Positions 36,890 to 49,113 of a DNA stretch of 64,000 bases are shown piece by piece. Every line of letters begins with the position of its first letter. The stretch's first letter is position 1. The stretch lies in contig OZ038531.1 of assembly GCA_964036665.1 (NCBI GenBank), positions 22,712,591-22,776,590 of the forward strand, read 5' to 3'. The DNA comes from Gordius sp. MW1. Its lineage: Eukaryota > Nematomorpha > Gordioida > Gordea > Gordiidae. A program made the translations under genes and the position numbers. The notes below the pieces were generated by a model. That model saw nothing but the letters and a program-made list of their open reading frames with translations, ran no database searches and was not told where the DNA came from.

Positions 36890-37763
36890 AACATCGCAAC
36901 CGTAATTGCTCCTCGTGTCTAACCGTGCGGTTATTAGAGCCCGAAAACTCAACCTCGTAGGCTTTTGAGCCCACGTGGGATTTCACCACAGCTTCCAACC
37001 ACCGCTCGGTTCCACGATACACGCGAGCCCATACTAAATTACCAACTTCGTACCGACTGGGAGCGGACTCGCTAGTTGTTAAACCGGAGTCCACCCACAC
37101 ATCGATCGGCACGCGAGGTAATCTATTTAAAAATATTTTACTAACAGGAGCGCGACACGGAAAGCGAGCGGACGCATTATGTAATAATCTTTACATCCAT
37201 ATGCCGTCCTTCTCTACCTTCTCATTTTTCAACCATTTCTTAACGATCGCAACATGTCGCTCCGCCAACCCGTTAGAACTTGGGTGATATGGAGGTGTTA
37301 ATAAATGCAGTATACCCCATTTACCGCAAAACACCTTAAACTCGGCGCTAGTAAAGGCAGTACCGTTATCGGATACTATATACCTCGAGATACCATAAGC
37401 GCCCATTAAATTCTTTAAAAAATCAATAACCACCCCGGTAGACAGCTTCGTAACGCGTTGAAATTCAACCCAACTCGAAGCCGCGTCCACCAGTAAAAGA
37501 TATTGTTTCGAATCAAAGTCGAAAAAGTCTAGATGTACCCGGTCCCAAACGTTTCGAGCCCGCGGCCACCTAGCTTGTTTATCGTGCTTGGGCATGCACG
37601 CATTTTTACTACACGCAGTACATTTACGCCCATACATGCCAATATCATAGCCCATTTTAGGCCACCACACATAATTACGCGCCATTGCTTTCATTTTAGA
37701 CGCGCCGTTATGTCCAGCATGCAATAATTCCAACACTTGTGATCGCAACACCCGTGGAATCAC
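36890..37763 (-). pseudogene. Integrase part of element G
   Basis: It contains the HHCC region (ELLHAGHNGASKMKA with CTACSKNAC), the core with LDFFDFDSKQYLLLVD and IVSDNGTAFTS, and the YHPSSNGLAERHV box, followed by a basic tail (GNLVWARVYRGTERWLEA). This is the standard retroviral-type integrase that joins cDNA to the host genome. It is part of a fossil. Confidence 0.85.
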
Positions 37764-37769
37764 TATGCG

Positions 37770-39480
37770 TTCGCCCCTAGTACAACCCCATTGTCAAGAT
37801 AGAGTTCATTAACCACGCCACGATAACACCTAGCGACCTCCTCGATTGTCGCCTGACCATTCAAGTATTTAGTAACCCCATGCAACTCCTCGTCCTTGTC
37901 CACCTCCTCCTTAAGGTTAACTGACGGAAAAGCTTGAGTTACGACATTAATCAAATAATTCTCACCCTCTAGTTCCTCCTTAGGTACCGCTTCATCGCTC
38001 TCACCTAAGCGCGATAATGTGTCTGGTACATAGTTCGTTGCACCCTTTTTGTACTCCAAGGTTACGTCAAAGTTACCTAAGAACAACAACCATTTTTGTA
38101 ACCTAGGGCTTAGCAACAAACTACCATTACACTTCGCAAAAAGAGGAACCAGTGGTTTATGGTCGGTAAAGATTTTAAACTTACGACCAATAAGATATTC
38201 ACGACACTTATTTAACGCAAACACCACAGCCAAAGCCTCTTTTTCTATTACAGAATAATTAAGCTCTGCCGCCGTCAATTTACGTGAAAAAAATAGTATC
38301 GGCCGCTCTATTCCTTTAATAACATGAAAGAGCATGCCACCTATACCACTCTTCGATGCGTCAACCGCCAACCCTATGGGAAGGTTACGATTAAAACACA
38401 CCAGAACTGGGTCGCTTCCCAACAAGTTTTTTAACTTCTCGAAAGCTACCTGTTCTCTATCGGACCAAACAAAACGCACGTTGTCTTTAGTTAACCTATG
38501 CAAGGGAGCTGCTACCTCCGAGCAATGCGGTATAAACTTGCGATAATAATTCACAGACCCCATGAAAGACAAGACTTCCTTCTTGTTAGTTGGGGCTCGT
38601 ATCTTTAAAATCGCAGCCACATTACTACCCAGAGGGCGTATTTTCCCACATGTAATAACGTGCCCTAAGAATGTCACTTCTGTCACTCCGATCATGCATT
38701 TTTCATAGTTAGACGTAATCCCCTCTCCTGGATGCGTTTAAGAACTGACTCTAAACGCGAATCGTGTTCTTGCATTGTAGTGCCAACAATCAGCACATCA
38801 TCCAGGTAAAAGAATACACCGTCCAAACCCTGAAAAACGGAGGCCATAGTTTTCTGGAACACCGCCGCAGAAATACTCAACCCAAACGGCAAGCGATTAA
38901 ACGAAAACAACCCCAAAGGAGTATTTATTGTCATCAACCGCGCCGAACGAGCACTTAATTTAATTTGTAAATATGCCGACCTTAGATCCAGCTTTGTAAA
39001 GAAACATGCATTATTTAGGTTCGCTAAAATTTCCTCCACCCGCGGCATTGGGTACTTAATTTCCACCAACCACGGATTAAGCGTAACCCTAAAATCAATA
39101 CAAAGCCGCAAAGACCTGTCGACTTTCTTAACTGGAACCAGAGGAGTCGCCCACTCACTATAATCGACGGGCGTAATTATCCCCTGTTCCGTCCAGTCCC
39201 GCAGAACCGCATTTACCTCGTCCCGCCATATGAACGGGATGCGCCTACTTGGACAAAATTTGGGATAGGCCCCACGTTTGAGTCTCACCTCATATTCATA
39301 ACCTTTCAAACACCCTAGACCTTCAGCATAAACTGACTCGTAGCTCCTAACTATATTACGCAAATTCAATTGCCACCTGCTCAGGTCGCCGAATCCACTC
39401 AACACGTCCGTAGACGTCACACCCGTAGGCGTCACACCCGTAGGTGTACCGACGATTAACGTCGAAAGAGGTTTCACGAC
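37770..39480 (-). pseudogene. Reverse transcriptase and RNase H of element G
   Basis: The polymerase shows LRLCIDFRVTLNPWL, FTKLDLRSAYLQI, FNRLPFGLSISAAVFQ and FYLDDVLIV, then the connection segment (VTFLGHVI, NYYRKFIPHCSE) and RNase H (LAVDASKSGIGGML, IEKEALAVVFAL, FTDHKPLVPLF, DTLSRL). All the expected Ty3/Gypsy boxes are in order. It is part of a fossil. Confidence 0.9.
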
Positions 39481-39997
39481 TAAAGTCGTAACTTCGGCAC
39501 CACTCGGGAGCTCAATTACATATCATCGCAACCCCACCCGGGCAAGATTTCACAATAGAGCTACCCAACAACTAGGGGTTGTTTCTATCAATGAGTCACA
39601 GAGACCAAACCATCTAACATGCGGGCCTATAACCTGCAGCCAATCCCAACCCATTAAAGGATCGATTCTAGCCGCTGTTAAATATAATATCAATGTCCAG
39701 CGCGCGTCACTAGCCGCCACCTCTACGCTGGCTTTACCCACTAACTCTACCGCCGCGCCATCTAATTGGCGGGCATTAAAAAAAGGTCGGGCAATTTTTA
39801 CTAGGCCAAAGGGTATCAAACTGTAAAATGGACATTAAACTTACACAAGCCCCAGAGTCTAAAATGAAATTAATTAACGTACCGTCCACCCACACCTTCG
39901 CCGTGGGCAGTCGAGTACCAAACAATAATTGGGGAATGGAGCTTGTCAAATTAAAATTTATGTTAGAGTAATATGAGCTAGGGACGTTAACATATAA

Positions 39998-40657
39998 TCA
40001 ACGCCCTACAGCCCCTGAGCTAGCCTGCGTCGATGGCAAGCCACTTCCACATGCCAAACAATCATTTTTACTCACATTCTCCCTCAACACCGCCTCCGCG
40101 GCATGCACACAATTCGCCACAAGAGCATTAAAATTATTACCCCCATTAAACCTAACCGTAGCATTACCAGAATCATTACTATCCCTATTACCGTAATTAA
40201 ATCTATTCCATTGAACTGGGGCATTGTCAAAAGTACCGTCATAAAATTTATTCCTCCTAACTGGAACATTGCTAAAATCATTACTATCCCTGTTACCGTA
40301 ATTAAATCTATTCCCTTGTACTGGCGCATTGTCAAAAGTACCGTCGTTAAATTTATTCCTCCTAACTGGAACATTGCTAAAATCATTACTATCCCTGTTA
40401 CCGTAATTAAATCTATTCCCTTTGTTTTTAAAGTTCCTACCGCCTCCTCTTCTATCACAATATCTTAACACGTGCGGACCACCGCAATTAAAACATCTAA
40501 TATTCTTGCTCACCACGTTAACTTTAGCCCCCCTTTGCATTATTTTATACCACACGAACATTAAACTAATTACCACTAACAAAACACCCCTGTTAGTTCT
40601 ACATAAGTCTATGTAGAAAGTGATATCACTAAACTGTCTGGGCTTTAAAAAAAACAT
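39998..40657 (-). pseudogene. Gag zinc-knuckle part of element G with internal repeat
   Basis: After the knuckle CFNCGGPHVLRYC the frame contains about three copies of a unit near 35 residues with the core NRFNYGNRDSNDFSNVPVRR and FDNAPVQ, an Asn/Arg-rich tandem repeat (40150-40430) that is visible at DNA level with few differences. The hAT element enters immediately upstream at 40664. Confidence 0.75.
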
Positions 40658-42391
40658 TATAATTAGTGGTGGGAAAACCCGGGGTTTTCTAAACCCAAGC
40701 CTGAGGTTTTAGGTTAGGTTGTTTTAAAACCTCAAGGTTTTAAACCTACCTAACCTAAAACCTTTTAGGCTTAGCATGGGTTTTGCATCCACCTAAGGGT
40801 TCCCCAACGTCCCTAACTAAAATTTTGGGGCAAGATTTAAACTCTAGCCCAAAGGTCGGAACGAAATGCAAAACCCCGAGAAACCCCAAGGTGCCATTCA
40901 TAAGGTATGGTTTTTATATCCTAATATTTCGGCTAATGACGGTCACTAAGCAATTTTATAAAATAAATTCTTAATTATCATTTGTTTTGATTTAAAAAAC
41001 AAATTAAAATAATATTGTATCCTAATATCAATATATAAAATAATAATATCAAATAAATACTCTACTATATTGTAATAAAAAATGTAAATGTATTATATCG
41101 GTTTTGGCCATTTATAAACTATTTTAATTTAGATTAACACATTATATCCTTATCTTATACCATGCATGACTGCACCATACCATATAACTCCCCCCCCCCC
41201 CTTCTCTTTCCCTTCTCACACAACCCAGCATATAATGCGAGCATGAGGATACCCTCGCTCCAAAATATTCACACCCAAAGAGCAAGGCAGTCGCCTTGCT
41301 CCAACCCTGCTCTACTCCGGGCCATCCCTGTTCCCAACCCCGTTCCGACCCCACATAACCCAAACATTATTTTGTATGGGAGGCGATGCGCTACTATGCT
41401 ATGACGCATACATATCCATATGCATAAGTTAGGGAGGGAGGAGGAGGGGAGAGTGCGTGCTGTGCTGCTACAAGCTATGCATAAGCTATGCAGTAGTTAA
41501 GAGTGAATAAACATTATTTACATGGCGTTTAGATGAATTAGCTAATTTAGATTTTACCTGAATATTTTCCCTTAATTTAATCCTCCAATGTACTTATAGA
41601 AATCCCAACCCTGAAGTGACTTATGGGGTTTGCAGGACCCCATTCTTAAAATGATCATAATTTTAAAACCAATAGAGTAACACGTCTCAAATTTTAAATA
41701 TAAGTTTATTAAAGCCTCTTATAGGTTTGTAAAAAAATTAATTTAATTATAAATACAAATTTTAAATTTATATGCAATTTACCAAACACTAAGAAAATGA
41801 ATAAAAATCAAAATGACATGTTTTATTGTAATGGAGACCAAACAGTTAGTAGAAATATAAAAAGCAAATGTTTTTTTATTAAAAGAAGGTTTGAATAATA
41901 TAAAAAACATGCATTCATGATAAAATGATTATACAGGAAAAAATTAAAAGACTCTAAAATCACTATTATCATCAAAAAAGACATTAATAAGTTCTTAGGT
42001 AAATAATTATTAAGCCGTAACCGATTATCGGAAGGTAGTAAACAATTAAATTTTTACATATTGGTTATTTTTTAAGTTTTAATAATATATTGTCGCCATC
42101 AAGTTGTCTCTCTTTTAGACTTTGAATTTAAAACATAAAAACATCTAATAAATGCCAATATTTGCGAAGATATCATCAATAAGTATAAAATTAAAACCAC
42201 TTGATCAAATGGCAAAATTAATATATTACCACCCCCCCCCCGCCTTCACAGCACGGACGCTACATATTTATTAACAACTAGCTGACCCGGCAAACGTTGT
42301 TTTGCCATATTAAAAATATTAAAAAAAAAAATTAAACAATTTAAATAAGAAAATTTAAAACTACCAAAAAAAAATTTAAAAACTCAACTAA

Positions 42392-42712
42392 ACGAAAAAT
42401 AACAAATAATTAATATTTTTAAGGGTGGTTAAAAACACAAAATTTTACCTCAATAATGTTCGAATTCAAATTTTTATGAAGCAATTTTTTTTTAAGTCAA
42501 ATTTACCTATAATCAAAAAAAAATATCGCGCCTGGCCTTTATGATAAAATATAAACAAAAGGCGGATACGGATACGCTAGGTTATTTAACGAAAAATAAC
42601 AAATAATTGATATCTTTAAGGGTGGTTAAAAACACAAAATTTTACCTCAATAATGTTCGAATTTAAATTTTCATGAAGCAAATTTTTTTAAGTCAAATTT
42701 ACCTATAATCAT
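42392..42712 (+). repeat. Direct duplication, period about 196 bp
   Basis: AACGAAAAATAACAAATAAT...GGGTGGTTAAAAACACAAAA...TTTACCTATAATC occurs at about 42392-42515 and again at 42588-42712 with few changes. It lies inside the hAT-like element. Confidence 0.8.
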
Positions 42713-43338
42713 GGGCGTAGCCAGGTTTTGGATTAGGGGAAGGGGGCATAACGTTTAAAAGTTCAATTAGAGGGGGGGCAAAACATAAATTTTTTAAATT
42801 TTTCAATGTTTTTGCATTGAAAAAAATTTGGTTTCGCAAATTAGGAGGGGGGGGCAGCCGAGGATTTCAATACAAAAACCCTTAAAAATTAAAAAAAAAA
42901 TTATGTTTTGCCCCACCCCCTAATTAGCCAGGCAGGCGGGGGCAGGGGGCGCGGCTGTCCCCCCCCCCCCCTATTTGAACTTAACTCCATTAATACAGAT
43001 GCTTATTAACGAATTTACACAAAAATAAAAGATCACTGTGGAAATCGTCAAATCTAACACGATTTCCATACACGGATCAATGCCATCCAATTAGATTTTA
43101 ACGCGTTTTCTTTTTAATATTTTATTTACCAATGTATTTTACCCATGTGATTTATTAGAATAAACTACTATTTGTTTAAAAAAAAATTGTTTTGGTAAAA
43201 TAAAATTTAAATTACGGTTGCATGAAAATTTTTGGATAGTGACCTTTTTTTTTTTTTTGCTCTCAGGAAAATTGTTGGGTAGTCAAGACCTTTTTTTTAA
43301 TCTGCCCCCCCCCTAATTCAAAACCTAGCTACGCCCAT
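42713..43338. mobile_element. GGGCGTAGCCAGG element inside the hAT-like element
   Basis: Ends GGGCGTAGCCAGG and CCTAGCTACGCC lie within CATG on both sides. The interior is complex: a second inverted copy of the left half (42855-42930, ATTATGTTTTGCCCC), G- and C-runs, and unrelated AT sequence, suggesting two elements fused or nested. Confidence 0.6.
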
Positions 43339-44081
43339 GGATATATCAACATTTATTGGCACTTTGTTAAAAGTATTTTCATTTTTCTCCTTGTTTAACG
43401 TGCAAAAAATGACAAAATTAGATTTTTTAATTTATTTAGCCACGCAGGAGGGGGGGACACGACCGTCCTATAATAATAATAATAATTGAAGCCCTAATAG
43501 GTTTAAGGTTAGGTTGGTGTAAAACCTCGAGGTTTTCAAACAACCTAACCTAAAACCTGACCTTGGGCGAACCTCGGGTCCACCCCACCTAAGGTTTATC
43601 CCACCACTAATTATAATAACTAAAACCAAAAAACTAATAGTACAAGAATCCTTCGAAAAAAGTACGTTCTAAGAGAAAATTAATTAATTCAAATTTGCGA
43701 AAAAACACTACAAATCTATGATATCATATAAATTACGTGTAAAAAAAACGCAAAGTAAATTTATAAACCCAAAATGTTTAAATCAAAGCCGTACCCCACA
43801 ATAAATCTTTCCCATATATACTTGAAATTAAATATTAAATGTAACTAATCACAACACTAAAATTAATTGCACACCAAAGTTTAAATTTAACTGCAACAGT
43901 GGATTAGTATTAACGAAACCTAAACGTTTATGCTAGCAAACATAATAAAAGCATTTTAATAATATAAATTCTAAAATATTTAATCGTTAAAATAAAATAT
44001 ACAATTAGATTATAAATATAAAAAACAATAAGTTACTCATTATTACTAAAAATTTATGACAAGCTTTACCGCTATCACCAC

Positions 44082-44503
44082 TATAGAAAGACAAAAAACA
44101 CCATGATAATATTATTTATTAATTATTGATAAAGACATTATAGAACCGTGATATTATGAACGTTTAATCTTTATTACTTACATAAATTCCGAATATAACA
44201 ATTATTACGAACGTTAAAAGACTATATGGTAAAAAAGATGAGCGAGATTACAATGGGAAAACAGATAAAAATGATGTGGGTAAAACAAATGGAAGAGTGT
44301 GTGTATGTTTGTTGTCTTCTATCTTTTATACCACGATGGTGTCAAAAACACAACAACATCAATTTTAATAGTGCTTCCCCATTGATGTATAACGCGCATC
44401 ATTAAATGGCTTGGCGTGATTGACGTGTAAATAAGTGAATTGATATGACTGACGTGTAGCGCGCACCAGTAACTGAATAGATAGACGTACGGCGATTACC
44501 ACA
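44082..44503 (-). repeat. 5' LTR of element G
   Basis: Near-identical partner of 35685-36109, differing by a few substitutions and a 3-bp length change. Outer flank GTAAG, inner flank the primer-site candidate. Confidence 0.92.
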
Positions 44504-45450
44504 GTAAGACAGCTTTTGGATGATCTTTTGTATGGCTAGGCATAAAAGCGCTGAGTCTAGGATATCGCCTTGTTGTATCCCTCTAGAGGAGTGATTATAT
44601 TGGCCCCAAATAGAAGAAATGATGGGACTCTATAACTATTGAGGACGTATGAGTAAAATTTTGGGTATGCTTTCTGAAAGGGTGCGAAGAACGCCGCCCT
44701 ATTAACGCTGTAAAAAGCGTTTTTAAAGTTGAGTTTAACTAAAGGTTCTGCTGGGGAATGATTCGAATGATTTGGGCCGTATGGGCGGCTGCTTCACAAC
44801 CTCTTTTGACTCCAAAACCTAATTAGTTGGGGAGAAGGAAACAAGCCAAATAAACGTGAATTTTGATTGTGATTAATTAAGAAACTATTCTGCTTAAGAC
44901 TGACCCTATAGCGATGGAACGAATTGAGCCGTCGGGAAGCCAACAGTTTTTCTCCAAAAAGAAGTTATATATCTTGAGGGAATTGGCCACTTATAATAAT
45001 GTTGCAGAGATATGTTAGATTGCAAGTAAGCTTTGTGAACCGCTTTTATAGGGCTTAATTAGGTCTTGCAGAAAAATGGGGGGGGGGGGGGGGATTGCAT
45101 CTAGACCTACTGCTGAAACTAAAGAATTTATTGCATTTGTGAATCCTAAAATAGTAATGTCGGTGATGGGGGTTGGTGGGGCTTCATGCGGTGAGGGGGT
45201 TAAAGCTTAGCCCTCGGGGTGTTTAGCGAGGAGGAGATCGTATATAGCGTTGGTAGGAGGTGCAATCAAATCGGACTAACCCAGAATACAGAGAGCTGAG
45301 TACATTTTCAAGGCATTGATTCTGTTTGCTCTTGCCTTAGATCTTAAATCCAAAGATGGCTTAGGTTCTATGTAATTCTTTTAAGAGCAGAAGGGGTATA
45401 TTTGGGTTAAAACCTAGGATTGATCCTTTAATGGCCTTAGATAATTGTGC
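44504..45450 (-). mobile_element. LINE copy 2, reverse-transcriptase half
   Basis: On the minus strand this holds WLPDGSIRSIAIGSVL and GIQQGDILDSALLCLAI, the same motifs as KPDGSIRPIVVG and QQGNPLG in the 17.6-18 kb copy. Its left edge begins with GTAAG next to element G. Together with 35030-35684 it is one LINE copy split by that insertion. Several stops and frame changes show it was already old. Confidence 0.72.
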
Positions 45451-46230
45451 GACATTGGATTGTGGCATAGGTATTAAAACATATGGTGAAAAGATTTCTC
45501 AACTCTTCTAGATTGTCAGGGTAGATATGAGGATTTATTAAGAAGGGCGCAAAAAAGCTTCGCTTGCTCCCTTAGGAATTCTATTAAATTTTTTTGGTTT
45601 TGGTAAATTTTTTACCCAAATACTGCTTGGATGATTGTTGGTGTCTACACATAAGGTGTCTAACAGTTAGATTGTCATAGAAATGACTGCTAGGGGATAT
45701 TATTGTGGGTGTTTTGGATTAAATAAATGAAAGGTTTATGATGCTGGGCAACGGTTTAAATCAAATAAATTAACATTGGTTTGCATTTTACCATGATATA
45801 ATATTAATGATTTGATATGTTATAGTAATATACAAACTATTTTCTTTTGGACACCAAAACGGGATGAAGAAGATTTGCTTTGTTTAACCTTAATTAAAAC
45901 TTTGGGGACCACTTAATTGCACATATTTAGAGGTAAGAACAATATTGATTATTTAATTGAAGAGACCATTCAACCATTATAAAATGCAGTAAAATTACTC
46001 AAAATAATTGATGAAATCTTCTAACCATGCAATACACAATTGTATATCCTCGCAAACATACCCCTGATCCAACCTGGATAATAGGTTATACTTATTTACT
46101 AAAAATTTATACAAATAGTCATTAAAATCGAAAGCCACAAATATATTTAGCTAATTAATACAAATGCAAAGTGAACCCATAAATTGCATAGCAATTAATA
46201 TACTTGAAAAAACATATGCGCCAATGAGCT
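45451..46230. other. No gene seen
   Basis: AT-rich sequence; the start may still be LINE 5' region. No exon is supported. Confidence 0.4.
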
Positions 46231-47215
46231 CAATCAGGCGCGTAGCTAGGATTTTCTTCTCCGGGGGGGGGGGGGGAAATTTCCAAAAAAAATTTATAAC
46301 CTTTTTATTTCAACATCAAAATTATAATATCTGGTATAAAACATAAAGAAAGTCATTATAAAATAATTTCATATTTTCTTTTTCCCAGCGTCATCTGAAG
46401 TAGGAGCTAATTCCCATGAATCGCTAATAAAAGTGTCGATCCATTTAGTCTATTCAAACGTCATGAAGTTTTAATTGAAATATTGTCAGAAATGGGAGAG
46501 AAACCAAATAATAAGAAATTGAAGCAAGCTGGCATGATTACGATGTTGCAACAGAAGCTGCAACTTGGCTCACTTCTCTATGACAAGCTGAATATATTAT
46601 GCAAGCAATTGCAAAAAAAGGACTAGATCTTTAGCAAGTCAGACAGTTAGCAGAAACTTTAGTAATAGTAGTCGAACCTAAAACTAAGTTGTATGATTTT
46701 AAACTTAAGAAACCTCGTTATGCAAAGAAAATAAACGGTTTTTGGACAAGAAACAAGTTTTGGCAAATTTCCAAATAATATTTCCTCCGAATTCTTTGAT
46801 TGATTTGCCAGAAAAGCGAATGAAAATAAATTAATGAAGGATTTCGTCCAAAATCTATTGTACGCCCTATCAGATTATGAAATATTGTAATCTTTGCCCA
46901 ACATCATTCTTTACTATTAGCTTTTATATAAGAAATCATATTTCAAAAAATAGATTGGATTGGCCCTTTTTTATAGCATTTTTATTTCAACATTAAAATT
47001 AAAAAAAGAAAGTCATTATAAAATAATTTTATATTTCTTTTTCCCAGCGTTAATATCTGAAGAACTTCATCTGGAGTGGGAGCGAATTCAAATAAATTGC
47101 CTAGCAATTAATAAGTGTCTTACTTGGTCAGTTACGTTGCACAACTATAAAGTATAAACTTTAGATCTGAAATAATTTTTTTTCGGGCGGGGGGTCCCCC
47201 GCATTTACGGCACTG
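46160..47215 (+). repeat. Unit with internal direct repeats and G-rich ends
   Basis: AAATTGCATAGCAATTAATA (46180s) recurs as AAATTGCCTAGCAATTAATA (47090s), and TTTTTATTTCAACAT...AAAGAAAGTCATTATAAAATAATTT...TTTTTCCCAGCGT (46305-46395) recurs at 46975-47050. GCGCGTAGCTAGG followed by a G-run (46240-46276) and CGGGCGGGGGGTCCCCCGC (47184-47202) resemble ends of GGCGTAGCTAGG elements. The boundaries are uncertain. Confidence 0.5.
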
Positions 47216-47393
47216 AGCTCAACATGTTTAGAGTAATCTTCTGTTCATGCGATAAACAATTTTACCAAGCTCATTAATAAAAATATATTTTATAAAAACC
47301 TTAGACATCTTGCTATATAATATTCATATATTAAATCTTATATGGTCACCACTAAATCCTTTTCCCACATGTAAAAAATTTATTTACCTCAAA
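47216..47393. other. AT-rich spacer ending in a target duplication
   Basis: No feature except ACCTCAAA at 47386-47393, which is repeated at 52934-52941 and is the target duplication of the outer hAT-like element. Confidence 0.4.
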
Positions 47394-48392
47394 TAGTGAT
47401 GCGAAAAAACCGAGAAAACTCTCGGTCTCGTCTCGTCTCGAAAAACCGCGACCAGACGACATGAGACGAGAATTTGAAAAACTGACCCGAGATCGAGACG
47501 AGAATTTTGATGTGGAGACGAGACGATACGAGATTTTTTCGGCGAGATCTCAGGATTTTAATGATCATTAGATTTTAGTAAATTATATATTTTGATATCT
47601 GATTTACATTTAAGGCTTCAAATATAAATCAATACGATAAGAAAATATTTAATATTAAAATAACACGCGTAGTAAATATGATATATTTTCGCAAAGAGCT
47701 TAAAATTTGGCAATTACAAATCATTTACCTAAGTATGGATGGCACTTAGTGTATGTGAATAATTTAATATTATATTTATCACACATTTGTGTCCATAGCA
47801 TAATTAATGTTACAAAATTTTGGACTTATAATGAGTTCTGACGGAGGAGTAAAAATTATGCATAATGCAATAATTACAAATTGGTGGTCAATTGGTTTGA
47901 ATAATCATACAAGTAAAGCAAAGGAGGCTCGAGCTTTTTTGGGCACCCTAGCGTCATTTGTGCTTGTTTAACGATTTCAAAAGAACAATTGAGTATTCGA
48001 TGACAACGTAATAGACTAAATCATGAGTTTCTTAAAGATTTTATGCTTCAATCAACTAGTAGTATACCTCCCAAATTTTTGAACCTTAATAAGACATTAT
48101 GTGAATACATTGTTTTAGCATATGCATTACTTTTAACATTATAAACTGGGGTTGGCAAGTGCATTCGATACTATAATTTTTATAATTGTGGCAATTTTGC
48201 AAGATAAACACGAATTTATACTGTACTAGATAAATAACTATACAATGGCAAAGTTAGTTCGAATTGGAAGGTTATTTAGGACATTAATTTAATTATAATG
48301 CTTTTTCATAAAATAAAATACGTGCACTTTAATTGTTTTTTATTTTGTTTACAACGTTTTAATATGTGCAACTAATTATCAATTCTGTAAAT

Positions 48393-49113
48393 TAGTGATG
48401 GGGAAATAGCGTTTTTAAGGAGCTAAAGCTATAGCACCCATATGCTGCTATGTCTACTAGCACATAGTCACTTTAAGTGCTATAAGCTATGGGAGATGGG
48501 AGGTTTGAGGCGCTAAAGCTATAGCCGATAGCACTTATTTGCGCTACCCCTATAGCACGGCGCTAACACTGGGAATAATTTTTTTTAATTGTTTATTTAT
48601 TAGATATTAAATATGTAAAAATATAAGTTTTTTGCCCTATCTTCCATCTAACTACGACTTATTTCAATATAAATTTTAACAAGTGTATGATTTTAATTTA
48701 AATATTTTGAATTGCTTCTACATTTACTTTATTAATAACTCGTCCTTCCCCCCCCCTCTGAATGACTAAAAAAAATTTCCAATGTAAAAAAACCCTTACA
48801 AATAAATAATTTTTTTTTGTTTTGCCTCTCCCAAATAGAACTTTTAACCGTTTCACCCCCCCCCCCTAATTCAAAACCTGGTTATGCCCTAAGCCCATGT
48901 GTTTGAGAATAAAAAAATTAAACCCCCCCCCCCCCTTAAGTTAATCCATATACCATCAGGGGCGATTATGTTTCATTTCAATGAAAAGGAAAACAATAGA
49001 GTAAACTTATGCGTACTCACTCATGTTATGTTATTTTTATTCATTTAGTATAAAAAGAAAATTATTTTTTCGCTCTCTACTTTAATGTCTTTATCCTCTT
49101 CTTCAACTGACCA
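48393..49113 (+). repeat. Left inverted arm of the hAT
   Basis: Matches 51233-52102 inverted. It contains GCTATAGC and TAGCACT-type motifs, a degraded GGCGTAGCC element (about 48737-48900) with C-runs, and ends within the first ten codons of the transposase. Confidence 0.85.

Larger units (their letters stand above)
40664..43609. mobile_element. Non-autonomous hAT-like element inside element G
   Basis: Terminal inverted repeats TAGTGGTGGGA and TCCCACCACTA are flanked by a perfect 8-bp duplication ATTATAAT (40656-40663 and 43610-43617), the hallmark of hAT insertion. Subterminal blocks of GGTTTTAGGTTAGGTTG-type sequence face each other (40700-40790 and 43497-43565). No transposase is recognisable. 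The interior holds a 196-bp direct duplication (42392-42712), an AGCTGACCCGGCAAACGTTG block (42280-42299) and a small GGCGTAGCC element (42713-43338). Confidence 0.88.
35685..44503 (-). mobile_element. Gypsy-type LTR retroelement G, broken, with a hAT insertion
   Basis: Two direct repeats of about 423 bp (35685-36109 and 44082-44503) are nearly identical, differing at only about eight to ten places by eye, so the insertion is young. Both ends carry the 5-bp duplication GTAAG (35680-35684 and 44504-44508). On the minus strand a primer-site candidate TGGTGATAGCGG starts one base inside the 5' LTR (44080-44069), and the polypurine tract AAAGGGGATGG abuts the 3' LTR. Parts in order are gag with a CX2CX3HX4C knuckle (about 40000-40650), protease (about 39550-39900), reverse transcriptase (about 38700-39480), RNase H (about 37770-38690), integrase (about 36890-37760) and an extra frame (about 36230-36840). 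It is broken in a few places but close to whole. A separate hAT element sits inside it at 40664-43609. Confidence 0.92.

Noticed and set aside
40103-40616. Plus-strand and alternative minus-strand frames over the gag repeat
   Set aside because: They are shadows of the tandem-repeat gag frame that carries the zinc knuckle.
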